This document shows, piece by piece, positions 25,948 through 34,362 of a stretch of DNA of 64,000 nt. How positions within the stretch are numbered: the first letter of the stretch is position 1; every line of letters begins with the position of its first letter. The position numbers and the translations under genes are program-made. The stretch is from an uncultured Acetatifactor sp. (GTDB lineage Bacteria > Bacillota > Clostridia > Lachnospirales > Lachnospiraceae): NCBI GenBank assembly GCA_947586055.1, contig CANPXL010000005.1, positions 1 through 64,000 on the forward strand. Direction: 5' to 3'. The notes under the pieces were generated by a model. The model was not told where the DNA came from. It searched no databases and worked only from the letters and a program-made list of their open reading frames with translations.

Positions 25948-26341
25948 GATCCGAAGGTCAGATCTGCATTCTTTCAGGCCTGGAGGTTAGTTGTAACTAA
26001 TAAATGATAGCGACGACAAACCCGGAAAGGCGGGATGAAATCGGCTAAAAACATAAGAGAAGAAAAACGCAGAGAAGAAAGAAAAAGGCGTAAGAGAAGC
26101 AAAAAGGAATACAGAAAAGAAAAAGGCAAAAGAAGAAAAAACAGAAGAAACAAAAAGGAACACAGAAAAGCAAAAACTGCAGGAGAAAAAACACAAGAAA
26201 CGCAGGAAAGCAAAGGCAGCAAACGAAACAATGCAAAACAATGCAAAAGTGAGAGAACGGCTGCTGAAACAAAAAGAAAAAGAATAAGAAAGAGCCGCGG
26301 CCTGACAGCTGCGCAGGTCAGCGGCGGAATGAGAGGTAAAT
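25948..26341 (+). other. A/G-rich leader between feoA and feoB
   Basis: The region begins with a second operator-like palindrome (25987-26000). From about 26035 to 26290 it is almost all A and G on the plus strand with very few T. A frame from ATG 26035 to 26400 would encode a 121-residue Lys/Arg-rich protein overlapping feoB. Its composition follows directly from the base bias and I see no domain, so I treat it as doubtful. The feoB ribosome site (GAGAGGTAAAT) ends the region. Confidence 0.6.
25987..26000 (+). promoter_or_regulatory. Second DtxR-type operator upstream of feoB
   Basis: TTAGTTGTAACTAA is a near-perfect palindrome identical at 10 of 14 positions to the core TTAGTATATACTAA of the feoA operator. 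It may control a separate feoB promoter or act as a second binding site. Confidence 0.6.
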
Positions 26342-28750
26342 ATGTCGATCAGGATTGCACTGGCAGGAAATCCGAACTGCGGAAAGACAACGCTTTTTAA
26401 CGCGCTGACCGGAGCAAACCAGTTTGTGGGAAACTGGCCCGGCGTCACGGTGGAGAAGAAAGAAGGAAAATGGAAAGGGGATAAGGATGTGGCCATCATG
26501 GACCTGCCGGGTATCTATTCCCTGTCTCCCTATACGCTGGAGGAAGTGGTGGCGAGAACCTATCTGATCAACGAGCGCCCCGACGCCATCATCAATATCG
26601 TGGACGGCACCAATCTGGAAAGGAATCTGTATCTCTCCACCCAGATTCTGGAGCTCGGCATTCCGGTGGTCATGGCCGTGAACATGATGGACGTTCTAAA
26701 TAAGACGGGAGAAAAAATCGACACGGAGAAGCTTTCCCGGAAATTTGGCTGCGAGGTGGTGGAGATTTCCGCTCTGAAAGGGACGGGAATCGAAAAGGCG
26801 GCGGAAAAGGCCGTGGAGCTGGCCCGCCGGAAGAAGACGCCCGAGATCGTACACTCGTTTGCGGAAAAAGTGGAAGAGACGATCAGAGCCGTCGAAGGGA
26901 AGCTGGGAGCGGATGTGCCGGAGGAACAGAGACGTTTCTTCGCCGTAAAGCTTCTGGAGAAGGATGATAAAATCGCGTCCCTCATGGAACATGTCCCGGA
27001 TGTCTCCGGGGAGATCAAAGCGCTGGAGGAAGCCTTTGACGACGATACCGAGAGCATTATCACCAACGAGAGGTATGTGTATCTCTCCGGCGTGGTCAAA
27101 GAATGCTGCTCTGGGAAAAAGACAAAAAAAGAATCGGTTTCCGACAAAATCGACAGGATCGTGACAAACAGGTGGGCAGCGCTTCCCATCTTTGCCGTGG
27201 TCATGTTTCTCGTCTACTATATTTCCGTGACCACGGTGGGAACCGTCGCGACGGACTGGGCCAACGACGGCGTGTTCGGCGACGGATGGCATTTGTTCGG
27301 CATCGGCGGGTCGGCCTATGACGAAGCCTGCGATGAGTTTGCGCAGAACAGGCTGTTTACGGAAGAGATGACGGACGTTCTCTCGGCGGCGCAGGAGGCG
27401 GGAGTCATCGGCGCGGAGGACCTTCTGGGAACCGTGGAGGCGGGAGATTACGGCGGCTTTTGCGAGACTTACGATTCCTTTCAGGATTCCATGGCGGAAG
27501 CGGGATATGACATATCCGGGACGGTGGATCCGCTGCTGGAAGAAGCGCCGGATCCCGCGGATTACGGCGTGTGGATTCCGGGGATTCCCGTACTTGTGGG
27601 AAATGCGCTGGAAGCGGCAGGCTGTTCCGAGTGGCTTTCCAGCCTGATCCTGGACGGCATCATCGGCGGCGTCGGCGCGGTTCTGGGCTTTGTGCCCCAG
27701 ATGCTGGTTCTGTTCCTCTTTCTGGCTTTTCTGGAAGCGTGCGGCTATATGGCCAGAGTGGCGTTTATCATGGACCGGATTTTCCGGCGGTTCGGCCTCT
27801 CCGGCAAGTCCTTTATTCCCATGCTGATCGGCAGCGGCTGCGGCGTTCCCGGTATTATGGCGTCCCGCACCATTGAAAACGACAGGGACCGGAAGATGAC
27901 GGTCATGACGACCACCTTTATTCCCTGCGGCGCAAAGCTTCCCATCATTTCCCTGATCGCGACGGCGCTGTTCGGGGGCTCCGGCCTTGTGGCTGTGAGC
28001 GCATATTTTCTGGGGGTTGCGGCTATTGTGATCTCCGGCATCATTCTGAAAAAGACAAAGATGTTTGCGGGAGATCCCGCTCCCTTCGTCATGGAGCTTC
28101 CCGCCTATCACTGGCCTGCTCCCAGCGCGGTGTTAAGGAGCATGTGGGAGAGAGGATGGTCCTTTATCCGGAAGGCGGGTACCATTATCCTGCTGTCCTC
28201 CATCGTAATCTGGGCCGGCTCCTGTTTCGGGACTGTGAACGGTCATTTCGGCTTCAGCACGGAACTTGCGCTTGCGGACAGCGTTCTTGGAAAGATCGGA
28301 AACGGCATCAAATGGATCTTTGCGCCTCTGGGATTTGACGACGCGACGGCGGCGATTGCCACCATCATGGGGCTTGTGGCGAAGGAAGAAGTGGTAGGCG
28401 TGTTCGGCGTCCTTGATTTTGTCAGCATGACGCGGGCCGCGGCGTACTCCTTCCTCGCGTTCAATCTGCTCTGCGCGCCCTGCTTCGCTGCGATCGGCGC
28501 CATCAGGAGAGAGATGAACAGCGCGAAGTGGACATGGTTTGCCATCGGCTATCAGTGCGGGTTCGCTTATGTGGTTTCCCTGATCCTCTATCAGCTGGGT
28601 TCACTCTTTTCCGGCAGCGGAAATGCGGTGGGCGTCATTGCAGCCGTCGCGCTTATAGCGGTTCTGTGCTGGCTGCTGGCAAGGCCCTATCGGGAAAGCT
28701 CCACCCTGAAGGTGGATGCGGGCAGGCCGGACAAAAGAAAGGCCGCATAA
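26342..28750 (+). CDS. feoB: Ferrous iron transport protein B
   Basis: This is an 802-residue GTP-dependent ferrous-iron permease of the inner membrane. The G domain shows GNPNCGKTT (G1), DLPGIYSLSPYT (G3) and NMMD (G4), followed by the helical GDI-like domain. The membrane part has the gate motifs GSGCGVPGIMASR and LLCAPCFAAIGAIRRE. After the first membrane helix (about 285-300) there is an acidic insert of roughly 90-100 residues (about 305-410) before the next helices, which is longer than in E. coli FeoB. It is the last gene of the feo operon. Confidence 0.96.
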   Translation: MSIRIALAGNPNCGKTTLFNALTGANQFVGNWPGVTVEKKEGKWKGDKDVAIMDLPGIYSLSPYTLEEVVARTYLINERPDAIINIVDGTNLERNLYLSTQILELGIPVVMAVNMMDVLNKTGEKIDTEKLSRKFGCEVVEISALKGTGIEKAAEKAVELARRKKTPEIVHSFAEKVEETIRAVEGKLGADVPEEQRRFFAVKLLEKDDKIASLMEHVPDVSGEIKALEEAFDDDTESIITNERYVYLSGVVKECCSGKKTKKESVSDKIDRIVTNRWAALPIFAVVMFLVYYISVTTVGTVATDWANDGVFGDGWHLFGIGGSAYDEACDEFAQNRLFTEEMTDVLSAAQEAGVIGAEDLLGTVEAGDYGGFCETYDSFQDSMAEAGYDISGTVDPLLEEAPDPADYGVWIPGIPVLVGNALEAAGCSEWLSSLILDGIIGGVGAVLGFVPQMLVLFLFLAFLEACGYMARVAFIMDRIFRRFGLSGKSFIPMLIGSGCGVPGIMASRTIENDRDRKMTVMTTTFIPCGAKLPIISLIATALFGGSGLVAVSAYFLGVAAIVISGIILKKTKMFAGDPAPFVMELPAYHWPAPSAVLRSMWERGWSFIRKAGTIILLSSIVIWAGSCFGTVNGHFGFSTELALADSVLGKIGNGIKWIFAPLGFDDATAAIATIMGLVAKEEVVGVFGVLDFVSMTRAAAYSFLAFNLLCAPCFAAIGAIRREMNSAKWTWFAIGYQCGFAYVVSLILYQLGSLFSGSGNAVGVIAAVALIAVLCWLLARPYRESSTLKVDAGRPDKRKAA

Positions 28751-28914
28751 CCCTGCGCCGGCGGATATCCGACAATTGCCGCGGAATTGCCGCATGCCGC
28801 GCGATTCTGCTGGCAATGTCGGCCGGAATCTGATAAGATAGAACTGTCCCGCCCGTGAAGGCGCGGAAGCGGAGACGAAGGGCAAAACGAAAAATGCGGC
28901 GGGAGGGAACGGCG

Positions 28915-29817
28915 GTGAAGGTACTGGTCATCGGAGGCAGTTATTTCTTCGGAAGAGTATTTGTGATGCTGGCGGCCGGAGAACATCAGCTTACGCTGGT
29001 AAACAGAGGAAACTGTTCCATGGAGGAATTCGGCGTAAGGCAGGTGAAGGGGGACCGGCATGAGGAAACTGTCTGGGCGCAGTGCACAGAAGAGTACGAC
29101 GCGGTGGTGGATTTCTGCGCTTATGAGCCGGGGGATATCTCCTTCGTTCTGGAGCGGCTCTCCGGCAGCGCGGCCCAGTATATTTTCATCAGTACCGTGG
29201 ACGTCTATCGCAGGGGAACGGGGCTTGCGTCGGATGAGGACGCGCCGTTTGAGACAAGAAAGCTGCCCGGCGGGGCGGGGGCCTATATTGCGGGAAAAGT
29301 CGCGCTGGAGGGCGAGCTTCGCGAACAATGCGAAAAGCGGGGCATCCGGTGGACTTCCCTGCGGCCCGCCGTTCTCTACGGGCCTTACAATTATGCGCCG
29401 CGGGAAACGGTCTTTATTAAAATGGCGGTGCAGGAACACTGGCTTCCGGAGATCACGGATGCGGACGGAAGCTTCCAGACCGTCTATGTAAAAGACGCCG
29501 CGCAGGCTGTCTTAAGCTGTCTGGGAAATCCCGCATCCTACGGGCAGGCGTTCAATCTCTGTCAGGACGGCTGCATGGACTATCACAGCCTGATCCGGGC
29601 CATCCGCCTGGCGGCGGGGGATGAGCCGCAGATGCGCAGTATGACCGCCGCGCAGGCACAGGCCGCGGGAATCCCGCTTCCCTTCCCGGTGAGCGCCTGG
29701 GAGACGGAGCGATATTCCAACGAGAAGGGGAAGCGCCTGCTGGGGCTTTCCTATCTTTCCCCGGAGGAAGGGATGATGAGAACATACCGGGCGTTTGAGA
29801 AAGTATACCGGGCATAA
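28915..29817 (+). CDS. NAD-dependent epimerase/dehydratase family protein
   Basis: This 300-residue Rossmann-fold protein starts VKVLVIGGSYFFGR (nucleotide-binding glycine motif). It has VDFCAYEPGD, FISTVDVYRRG and a later conserved LRPAVLYGPYN. The Y-x3-K pair appears as YIAGK. It resembles extended SDR enzymes that act on nucleotide sugars; the substrate is unknown. I chose GTG 28915 because GGGAGG lies 8 bases upstream and the fold starts here. A frame open to 28855 adds only a basic stretch. Confidence 0.82.
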   Translation: MKVLVIGGSYFFGRVFVMLAAGEHQLTLVNRGNCSMEEFGVRQVKGDRHEETVWAQCTEEYDAVVDFCAYEPGDISFVLERLSGSAAQYIFISTVDVYRRGTGLASDEDAPFETRKLPGGAGAYIAGKVALEGELREQCEKRGIRWTSLRPAVLYGPYNYAPRETVFIKMAVQEHWLPEITDADGSFQTVYVKDAAQAVLSCLGNPASYGQAFNLCQDGCMDYHSLIRAIRLAAGDEPQMRSMTAAQAQAAGIPLPFPVSAWETERYSNEKGKRLLGLSYLSPEEGMMRTYRAFEKVYRA

Positions 29818-29890
29818 GGGCCCGGAGAAATTAATTTTTGTAAATTTCCATTCCGCTTCCATGCTGTTTTTATGATCTTTCTAAATAAAC

Positions 29891-29919
29891 CTTACGCGGC
29901 GTAAGATGCGCTGTAAAAT
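29891..29919 (+). promoter_or_regulatory. Possible promoter and operator of the XRE regulator
   Basis: The 15-base inverted repeat CTTACGC-G-GCGTAAG (29891-29905) overlaps a possible TTACGC -35 box; TAAAAT at 29914-29919 is 16 bases on. This may be an autoregulatory site of the downstream XRE protein. Confidence 0.4.
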
Positions 29920-29966
29920 AGTTTTAGGTTTCTAAAAAGGAAACGGCGGGAAAGGCAACGGACGGC

Positions 29967-30335
29967 ATGGAAACTGGAAGGATTCTGATGGAACTGCGCA
30001 AAGAGAGAAATCTCGGTCAAAAAGAACTGGCGGCGTATTTAAGTCTGTCCACCGGGACGATATCCAATTACGAAAACGGCGTCCACTCTCCCGATCTCGC
30101 CACTTTGTGCAAGCTGGCGGATTATTACGACGTGACCACGGACTATCTTCTGAACCGCACTTCCAGCCGTTACTCCGTCAGGAAAATGGATCAGCGCCTG
30201 ACCAGGGACTATACCCTGTCGGATGTGGTCGATGCCGTTCTCTCCTGCAGCTCCGGTTCCATCGGGCATCTGATGGCCTATGCGGAATTTCTGCAGTATC
30301 GTCAGAAAAAAGACAAGAGAGATTCCGAAAAGTAA
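29967..30335 (+). CDS. XRE-family helix-turn-helix regulator
   Basis: This 122-residue protein has an N-terminal Cro/C1-type HTH (about 5-62; KELAAYLSLSTGTISNYENGVHSPDL) followed by the frequent DYLLNRTS end. The C-terminal half is short and without a recognised domain. The start ATG at 29967 has GGCGGGAAAGGCAACGG upstream, an unclear ribosome site. It is flanked by gaps of about 150 and 95 bases and appears monocistronic. Confidence 0.85.
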   Translation: METGRILMELRKERNLGQKELAAYLSLSTGTISNYENGVHSPDLATLCKLADYYDVTTDYLLNRTSSRYSVRKMDQRLTRDYTLSDVVDAVLSCSSGSIGHLMAYAEFLQYRQKKDKRDSEK

Positions 30336-30429
30336 TTATAAGAGAGTTTTAATGGACTTTAAATTTCATATTATGTGCCTGTAACAAAAATCCACAGATA
30401 ACCACTTACACGGAAAGGCGGGAAAAGCG

Positions 30430-30813
30430 ATGGAGAAAAGGACAGGCACGGCAGGCTATGCGGCTGTGACGGTGCTTCTGGTATTGATCACAGCCCTTTT
30501 CTTTGGGATGACGGTCCGTTCCGAGACGGACGATGCCGCGAGAAGGAACGAGCGGTATTATCGGGAAAAGGAGAGGGAGCTGACCGGTGAGATCAGAGCG
30601 TTTCTGGAGAGCAGAGGTCTGAAGGACAGCGGCGTTATGCTGACGAGAGTGGTGGAGGAGGACGGGAGCCGCGCGTACACCGTCACCGTCCATCACGGCA
30701 GGATCGACGAAATGGAGGATGCGGAGAGAGACGAACTGCTCCGGTGTCTGGCGGAACTGGATTTCGAGGATGCAGGATGCAGCTTCGCTCACAAATTTCT
30801 TTTGGATGAGTGA
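30430..30813 (+). CDS. Small membrane-anchored protein of unknown function
   Basis: This 127-residue protein has one N-terminal membrane helix (about 10-28, AAVTVLLVLITALFFGM) followed by a charged segment (about 30-60) and a compact alpha/beta domain. I recognise no family. The topology suggests a signal anchor with the rest outside the cell. AAGGCGGGAAAAGCG precedes the ATG. It may be a Lachnospiraceae-specific protein. Confidence 0.6.
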   Translation: MEKRTGTAGYAAVTVLLVLITALFFGMTVRSETDDAARRNERYYREKERELTGEIRAFLESRGLKDSGVMLTRVVEEDGSRAYTVTVHHGRIDEMEDAERDELLRCLAELDFEDAGCSFAHKFLLDE

Positions 30814-30823
30814 CAGGATTTGC

Positions 30824-30852
30824 ATGACATTTCTTTCAAATGGGGGTATACT
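30824..30852 (+). promoter_or_regulatory. Promoter of the DUF1653 gene
   Basis: ATGACA at 30824-30829, a 17-base spacer and TATACT at 30847-30852; the start codon lies 30 bases downstream. Confidence 0.6.
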
Positions 30853-30882
30853 TTTCTTAATGAATCGAAAGGAGCTCCCAAA

Positions 30883-31422
30883 ATGTCATTCATTCCGAAA
30901 CCACAGGAGATTTATAAACATTTTAAAGGGAATCTGTACCAGATAACGGCGGTGGCAGAACATACGGAGACAGGGGAGACGCTGGTAGTCTATCAGGCGC
31001 TCTACGGAGACTTTAAGACCTACGCAAGGCCGCTTTCCATGTTTACCGACCGGGTGGACAGAAAGAAATATCCGGACGCCGGGCAGGAGTTTCGATTTGA
31101 ACTGCAGGGGCCGGACGCCGGGCGCCAGAGGGCGGAGACGGACGCGGAACCGGACGCCGTCACAACGGAAGCGGCGGAGGATGCGGAGAGCGGAAACGCC
31201 GCTCTGGATCCTCTGGTGGCGGAGTTTCTGGACGCTTCCGAGTACGGGCAGCGGCTGAATATCCTCGCGGCGCTCCACCACAGGATCACGGACGACATGA
31301 TCACCACCATGGCTATCGCCACCGGCGTCGAAGTGGACGAGGGCGAACTGGAACAGCGTTACGAATCCCTGAAGAACTGTCTTCTCACGCTGGAACACTA
31401 TGAGTGCCGGCGGCTGAGATAG
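30883..31422 (+). CDS. DUF1653 domain protein
   Basis: This 179-residue protein has an N-terminal DUF1653 domain (about 5-68; YKHFKGNLYQITAVAEHTET, LVVYQALYGDFKTYARPLSMF), a small SH3-like fold of unknown role. A polar linker (about 75-105) follows, then a helical C-terminal region. I chose ATG 30883 because AAAGGAG lies just upstream and the domain starts here; the open frame to 30820 covers the promoter. Confidence 0.85.
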   Translation: MSFIPKPQEIYKHFKGNLYQITAVAEHTETGETLVVYQALYGDFKTYARPLSMFTDRVDRKKYPDAGQEFRFELQGPDAGRQRAETDAEPDAVTTEAAEDAESGNAALDPLVAEFLDASEYGQRLNILAALHHRITDDMITTMAIATGVEVDEGELEQRYESLKNCLLTLEHYECRRLR

Positions 31423-31544
31423 GAAGTGTCTTTACGTATTCCCGCAAAGCCTGCGGGCAGTCCCTTTAAAATGCGGTTCAAAGAAGCGGCAGCGGATGCC
31501 GATGCCGCCGCGGTCCGGCGCACCGGACGGAAACGGGAGGGAAT

Positions 31545-32480
31545 ATGGCGCACGCACTTGACAGGAAAATGGTGATAGGAGTCTCTTCGAGGGCTCTGTT
31601 TGATCTTACGGCGGAAAATGAGATTTTTGAGAAGCAGGGGCTGGAGGCGTACTGCAGCTATCAGGTGGAGCACGAACAGGAGATCTTAAAGCCGGGGCCG
31701 GGATTCGGCCTGATCAGATCCCTGCTTCGTTTAAACGAATACAGCGGCGAAAAGGATCTGGTGGAGGTTATCATCATGTCCCGGAACAGCCCCGACACAT
31801 CGCTTCGCGTCTTCAATGCCATCGCGCATTACGGCCTGCCCATCACCCGGTCCGTGCTGGTCAGCGGCGCGTCGCTGGCGCCGTATCTGGCGGCTTTCCA
31901 TACGGATCTGTTTCTGTCGGCGTACGAGGACGACGTGCAGTGCGCCATTGACAGCGGCATTGCCGCGGGGATTATCTGCACGGAGCGCACGGCCCAGGTG
32001 ATCCCCATGCCCACAGGTCAGATCCGCATCGCCTTTGACGGGGACGCGGTGCTCTTCGGCGATCAGTCGGAGCGGATCTTTCAGGAGCGGGGACTGGACG
32101 CTTTCGAGGAAAATGAGAGAACGCACGCCCGGGAACCTCTGGCGGAGGGGCCTTTCGCACAGTTTTTGAAAAAGCTCTCGGACCTTCAAAGGCAGCTCGG
32201 CCCCGACTGCCCCATCAGGACGGCCCTTGTGACGTCCCGGAGCGCGCCGGCTCACGAGAGGGTCATCCGGACCATGCGGGCATGGAATGTGCGGGTGGAC
32301 GAGGCCTTTTTCCTGGGAGGGCTGGAAAAGAAGGATGTGCTGAAGGCGTTCGGGGCGCAGATCTTCTTCGACGATCAGTCGGCGCACACACAGAGCGCGG
32401 CTCTGGCGGTTCCCGCGGCGAGAGTGCCGTACAGCAGTATGAACGGCGTGCGCCGTCTGCGGCAGAAGGCGCAGGTGTAG
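31545..32480 (+). CDS. 5'-nucleotidase (cytosolic NT5C1-like family)
   Basis: This 311-residue protein shows the features of the bacterial 5'-nucleotidase family related to eukaryotic cytosolic 5'-nucleotidase I. These are VIGVSSRALFDLTAENEIFE at the start, EVIIMSRNSPDTSLRVFNAI, IAFDGDAVLFGD (HAD-like acid motif) and IFFDDQSAH near the end. It should release phosphate from nucleoside monophosphates in the cytoplasm. GGAGGGAAT precedes the ATG. Confidence 0.85.
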   Translation: MAHALDRKMVIGVSSRALFDLTAENEIFEKQGLEAYCSYQVEHEQEILKPGPGFGLIRSLLRLNEYSGEKDLVEVIIMSRNSPDTSLRVFNAIAHYGLPITRSVLVSGASLAPYLAAFHTDLFLSAYEDDVQCAIDSGIAAGIICTERTAQVIPMPTGQIRIAFDGDAVLFGDQSERIFQERGLDAFEENERTHAREPLAEGPFAQFLKKLSDLQRQLGPDCPIRTALVTSRSAPAHERVIRTMRAWNVRVDEAFFLGGLEKKDVLKAFGAQIFFDDQSAHTQSAALAVPAARVPYSSMNGVRRLRQKAQV

Positions 32481-32544
32481 GATTTCGGAAGAGACGGCCG
32501 AAGGCCGCCCTCCGGCGCGGAGGGGAAAGGAGATACGGCGGCGG

Positions 32545-34362
32545 ATGCGATATGAGAACATTACAGAGGGACGCTTTCTGGAGCGTCCCAACCGTTTTAT
32601 CGCCACGGTGGAAATAGACGGGCGCAAGGAGACGGTACATGTAAAAAACACCGGCCGCTGCCGGGAGCTTCTGGTAGAGGGGGCGAAGGTCTATCTTGCC
32701 AAAAGCGCCAATCCGGCCCGGTCCACGGCCTACGACCTTGTGGCGGTGGAAAAGGGCAGCCGGCTTGTGAATATGGATGCGCAGGCGCCCAACCGGGCGG
32801 CGGAGGAATGGATCAGAGCCGGCGGACTCTTCCGGGACGTAAAGCTTGTAAGGCCGGAGACGGTGTACGGAAATTCCCGGTTTGACTTTTACGTGGAGAC
32901 CGGGCGGGAGAAAATATGGATCGAGGTGAAGGGCGTCACGCTGGAGGAAGAGGGCGTGGTGCGCTTTCCGGACGCGCCCTCCGTCCGGGCGGTGAAACAT
33001 GTGGAGGAACTGATCCGGGCGAAGGAGGACGGCTACCGGGCCATTGTGCTGTTCGTGATACAGATGGAGGGCGTCCGCTTTTTCGCGCCCAACGGGCGGA
33101 TGCACCCCGAGTTTGCAAAGGCGCTGGAAAAGGCCGCCGGGGCGGGGGTGGAGCTGCTGGCGTGGGACTGCCGGGTGACGCCGGACTCCATGACGATAAA
33201 CGCGCCTGTACCGGTGTTTCTGGAAAATTCTTTGGAAAAAATTAAGAATGGCTTAAGTCCGTCTTTTCTTTCCGCTGTTCCCAATCCGCTGCTGCTGTGG
33301 TATGATAAGAACAGACGGATCCTTCCATGGCGGGAGGAACCAACGCCTTATCGGGTCTGGGTGTCGGAGATCATGCTGCAGCAGACCCGCGTGGAGGCCG
33401 TAAAGCCGTATTTCGAGCGCTTTATGCGCCAGCTTCCCGATATCGCGGCGCTGGCGGACGTCCCGGAGGAAAAGCTTTTAAAGCTCTGGGAGGGACTGGG
33501 TTATTACAACCGGGCGCGGAATCTGAAACAGGCCGCCGGACAGATCCTTGACGAATACGGCGGCAGAATGCCGGATACTTATGAGGAACTCCTGAAGTTA
33601 AAAGGGATCGGAAGCTACACGGCCGGTGCCATTGCGTCCATTGCGTACGGACGGGCTGTGCCTGCGGTGGACGGAAATGTGCTGAGGGTGACGGCGAGAC
33701 TGCGCTGCGACGAAAGGCCGATCTCGGACGCCGGGGTAAAGGAGGCCGTGGAGCGGGACCTTGCAAAGGTGATCCCCGTGGAGAGACCGGGCGATTTCAA
33801 CCAGGCCATGATGGAACTGGGGGCCTGCGTGTGTATCCCCAACGGCGCGCCGCTCTGCGGAGAGTGTCCCCTGTCGGGGCTGTGCATGGCACACGCCGCG
33901 GGCCGTGAGACGGAATATCCGAAGAAGGCCCGGAAAAAGGAGAGAACGGTGGAGGACAGGACGGTTCTGATCGTCAGGGACGGGAACAGAGCCGCCGTCC
34001 GGAAGAGGCCGGATCGGGGGCTTCTGGCGGGAATGTACGAACTGCCGTCGCTGGCGGGGTTTCGCACGGCGGAGGAAGTGACGGCTTATCTGGCGGATAA
34101 CGGCATAAAGGCCCTCAGGATCCTTCCCCTGGAGGATGCGAAACACATCTTTACCCACAGGGAATGGCATTTAAAGGGATATATGGTCCGGGTGGACGAG
34201 CTGGAGGGCCGCCCGCCGGGAAAAGACATAAAAGACTGGATCTATATTGAGCCGGAGGAGGCGGGGGAAAAATATCCGATCCCGTCGGCGTTCGGAGCAT
34301 ACGTCAAATATCTGAGCATCCGGCTCGGAAAAGACAGATACGGGGAGGAAGAAAGAGAGTGA
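32545..34362 (+). CDS. SfsA-MutY fusion: nuclease-like domain plus A/G-specific adenine glycosylase
   Basis: This 605-residue protein joins two normally separate proteins in one frame. Residues 1-230 match SfsA (LERPNRFIATVEIDG, HVKNTGRC, IEVKGVTLEEEGVVRFPDAPS), reported as a DNA/RNA nuclease. Residues about 238-595 match MutY: catalytic E275 (SEIMLQQTRV), a helix-hairpin-helix (LKGIGSYTAGAI), D376 (VDGNV), a C-x7-C-x2-C-x5-C iron-sulfur motif, and a Nudix-like 8-oxoG recognition domain. MutY removes adenine opposite 8-oxoguanine. GGAG precedes the ATG. The end overlaps the next gene by GTGA. Confidence 0.93.
   Translation: MRYENITEGRFLERPNRFIATVEIDGRKETVHVKNTGRCRELLVEGAKVYLAKSANPARSTAYDLVAVEKGSRLVNMDAQAPNRAAEEWIRAGGLFRDVKLVRPETVYGNSRFDFYVETGREKIWIEVKGVTLEEEGVVRFPDAPSVRAVKHVEELIRAKEDGYRAIVLFVIQMEGVRFFAPNGRMHPEFAKALEKAAGAGVELLAWDCRVTPDSMTINAPVPVFLENSLEKIKNGLSPSFLSAVPNPLLLWYDKNRRILPWREEPTPYRVWVSEIMLQQTRVEAVKPYFERFMRQLPDIAALADVPEEKLLKLWEGLGYYNRARNLKQAAGQILDEYGGRMPDTYEELLKLKGIGSYTAGAIASIAYGRAVPAVDGNVLRVTARLRCDERPISDAGVKEAVERDLAKVIPVERPGDFNQAMMELGACVCIPNGAPLCGECPLSGLCMAHAAGRETEYPKKARKKERTVEDRTVLIVRDGNRAAVRKRPDRGLLAGMYELPSLAGFRTAEEVTAYLADNGIKALRILPLEDAKHIFTHREWHLKGYMVRVDELEGRPPGKDIKDWIYIEPEEAGEKYPIPSAFGAYVKYLSIRLGKDRYGEEERE

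Noticed and set aside
26035..26400. Possible 121-residue Lys/Arg-rich protein before feoB
   Set aside because: The composition follows from an A/G-rich strand, it overlaps the feoB start, has no recognisable domain and lacks a clear ribosome site.
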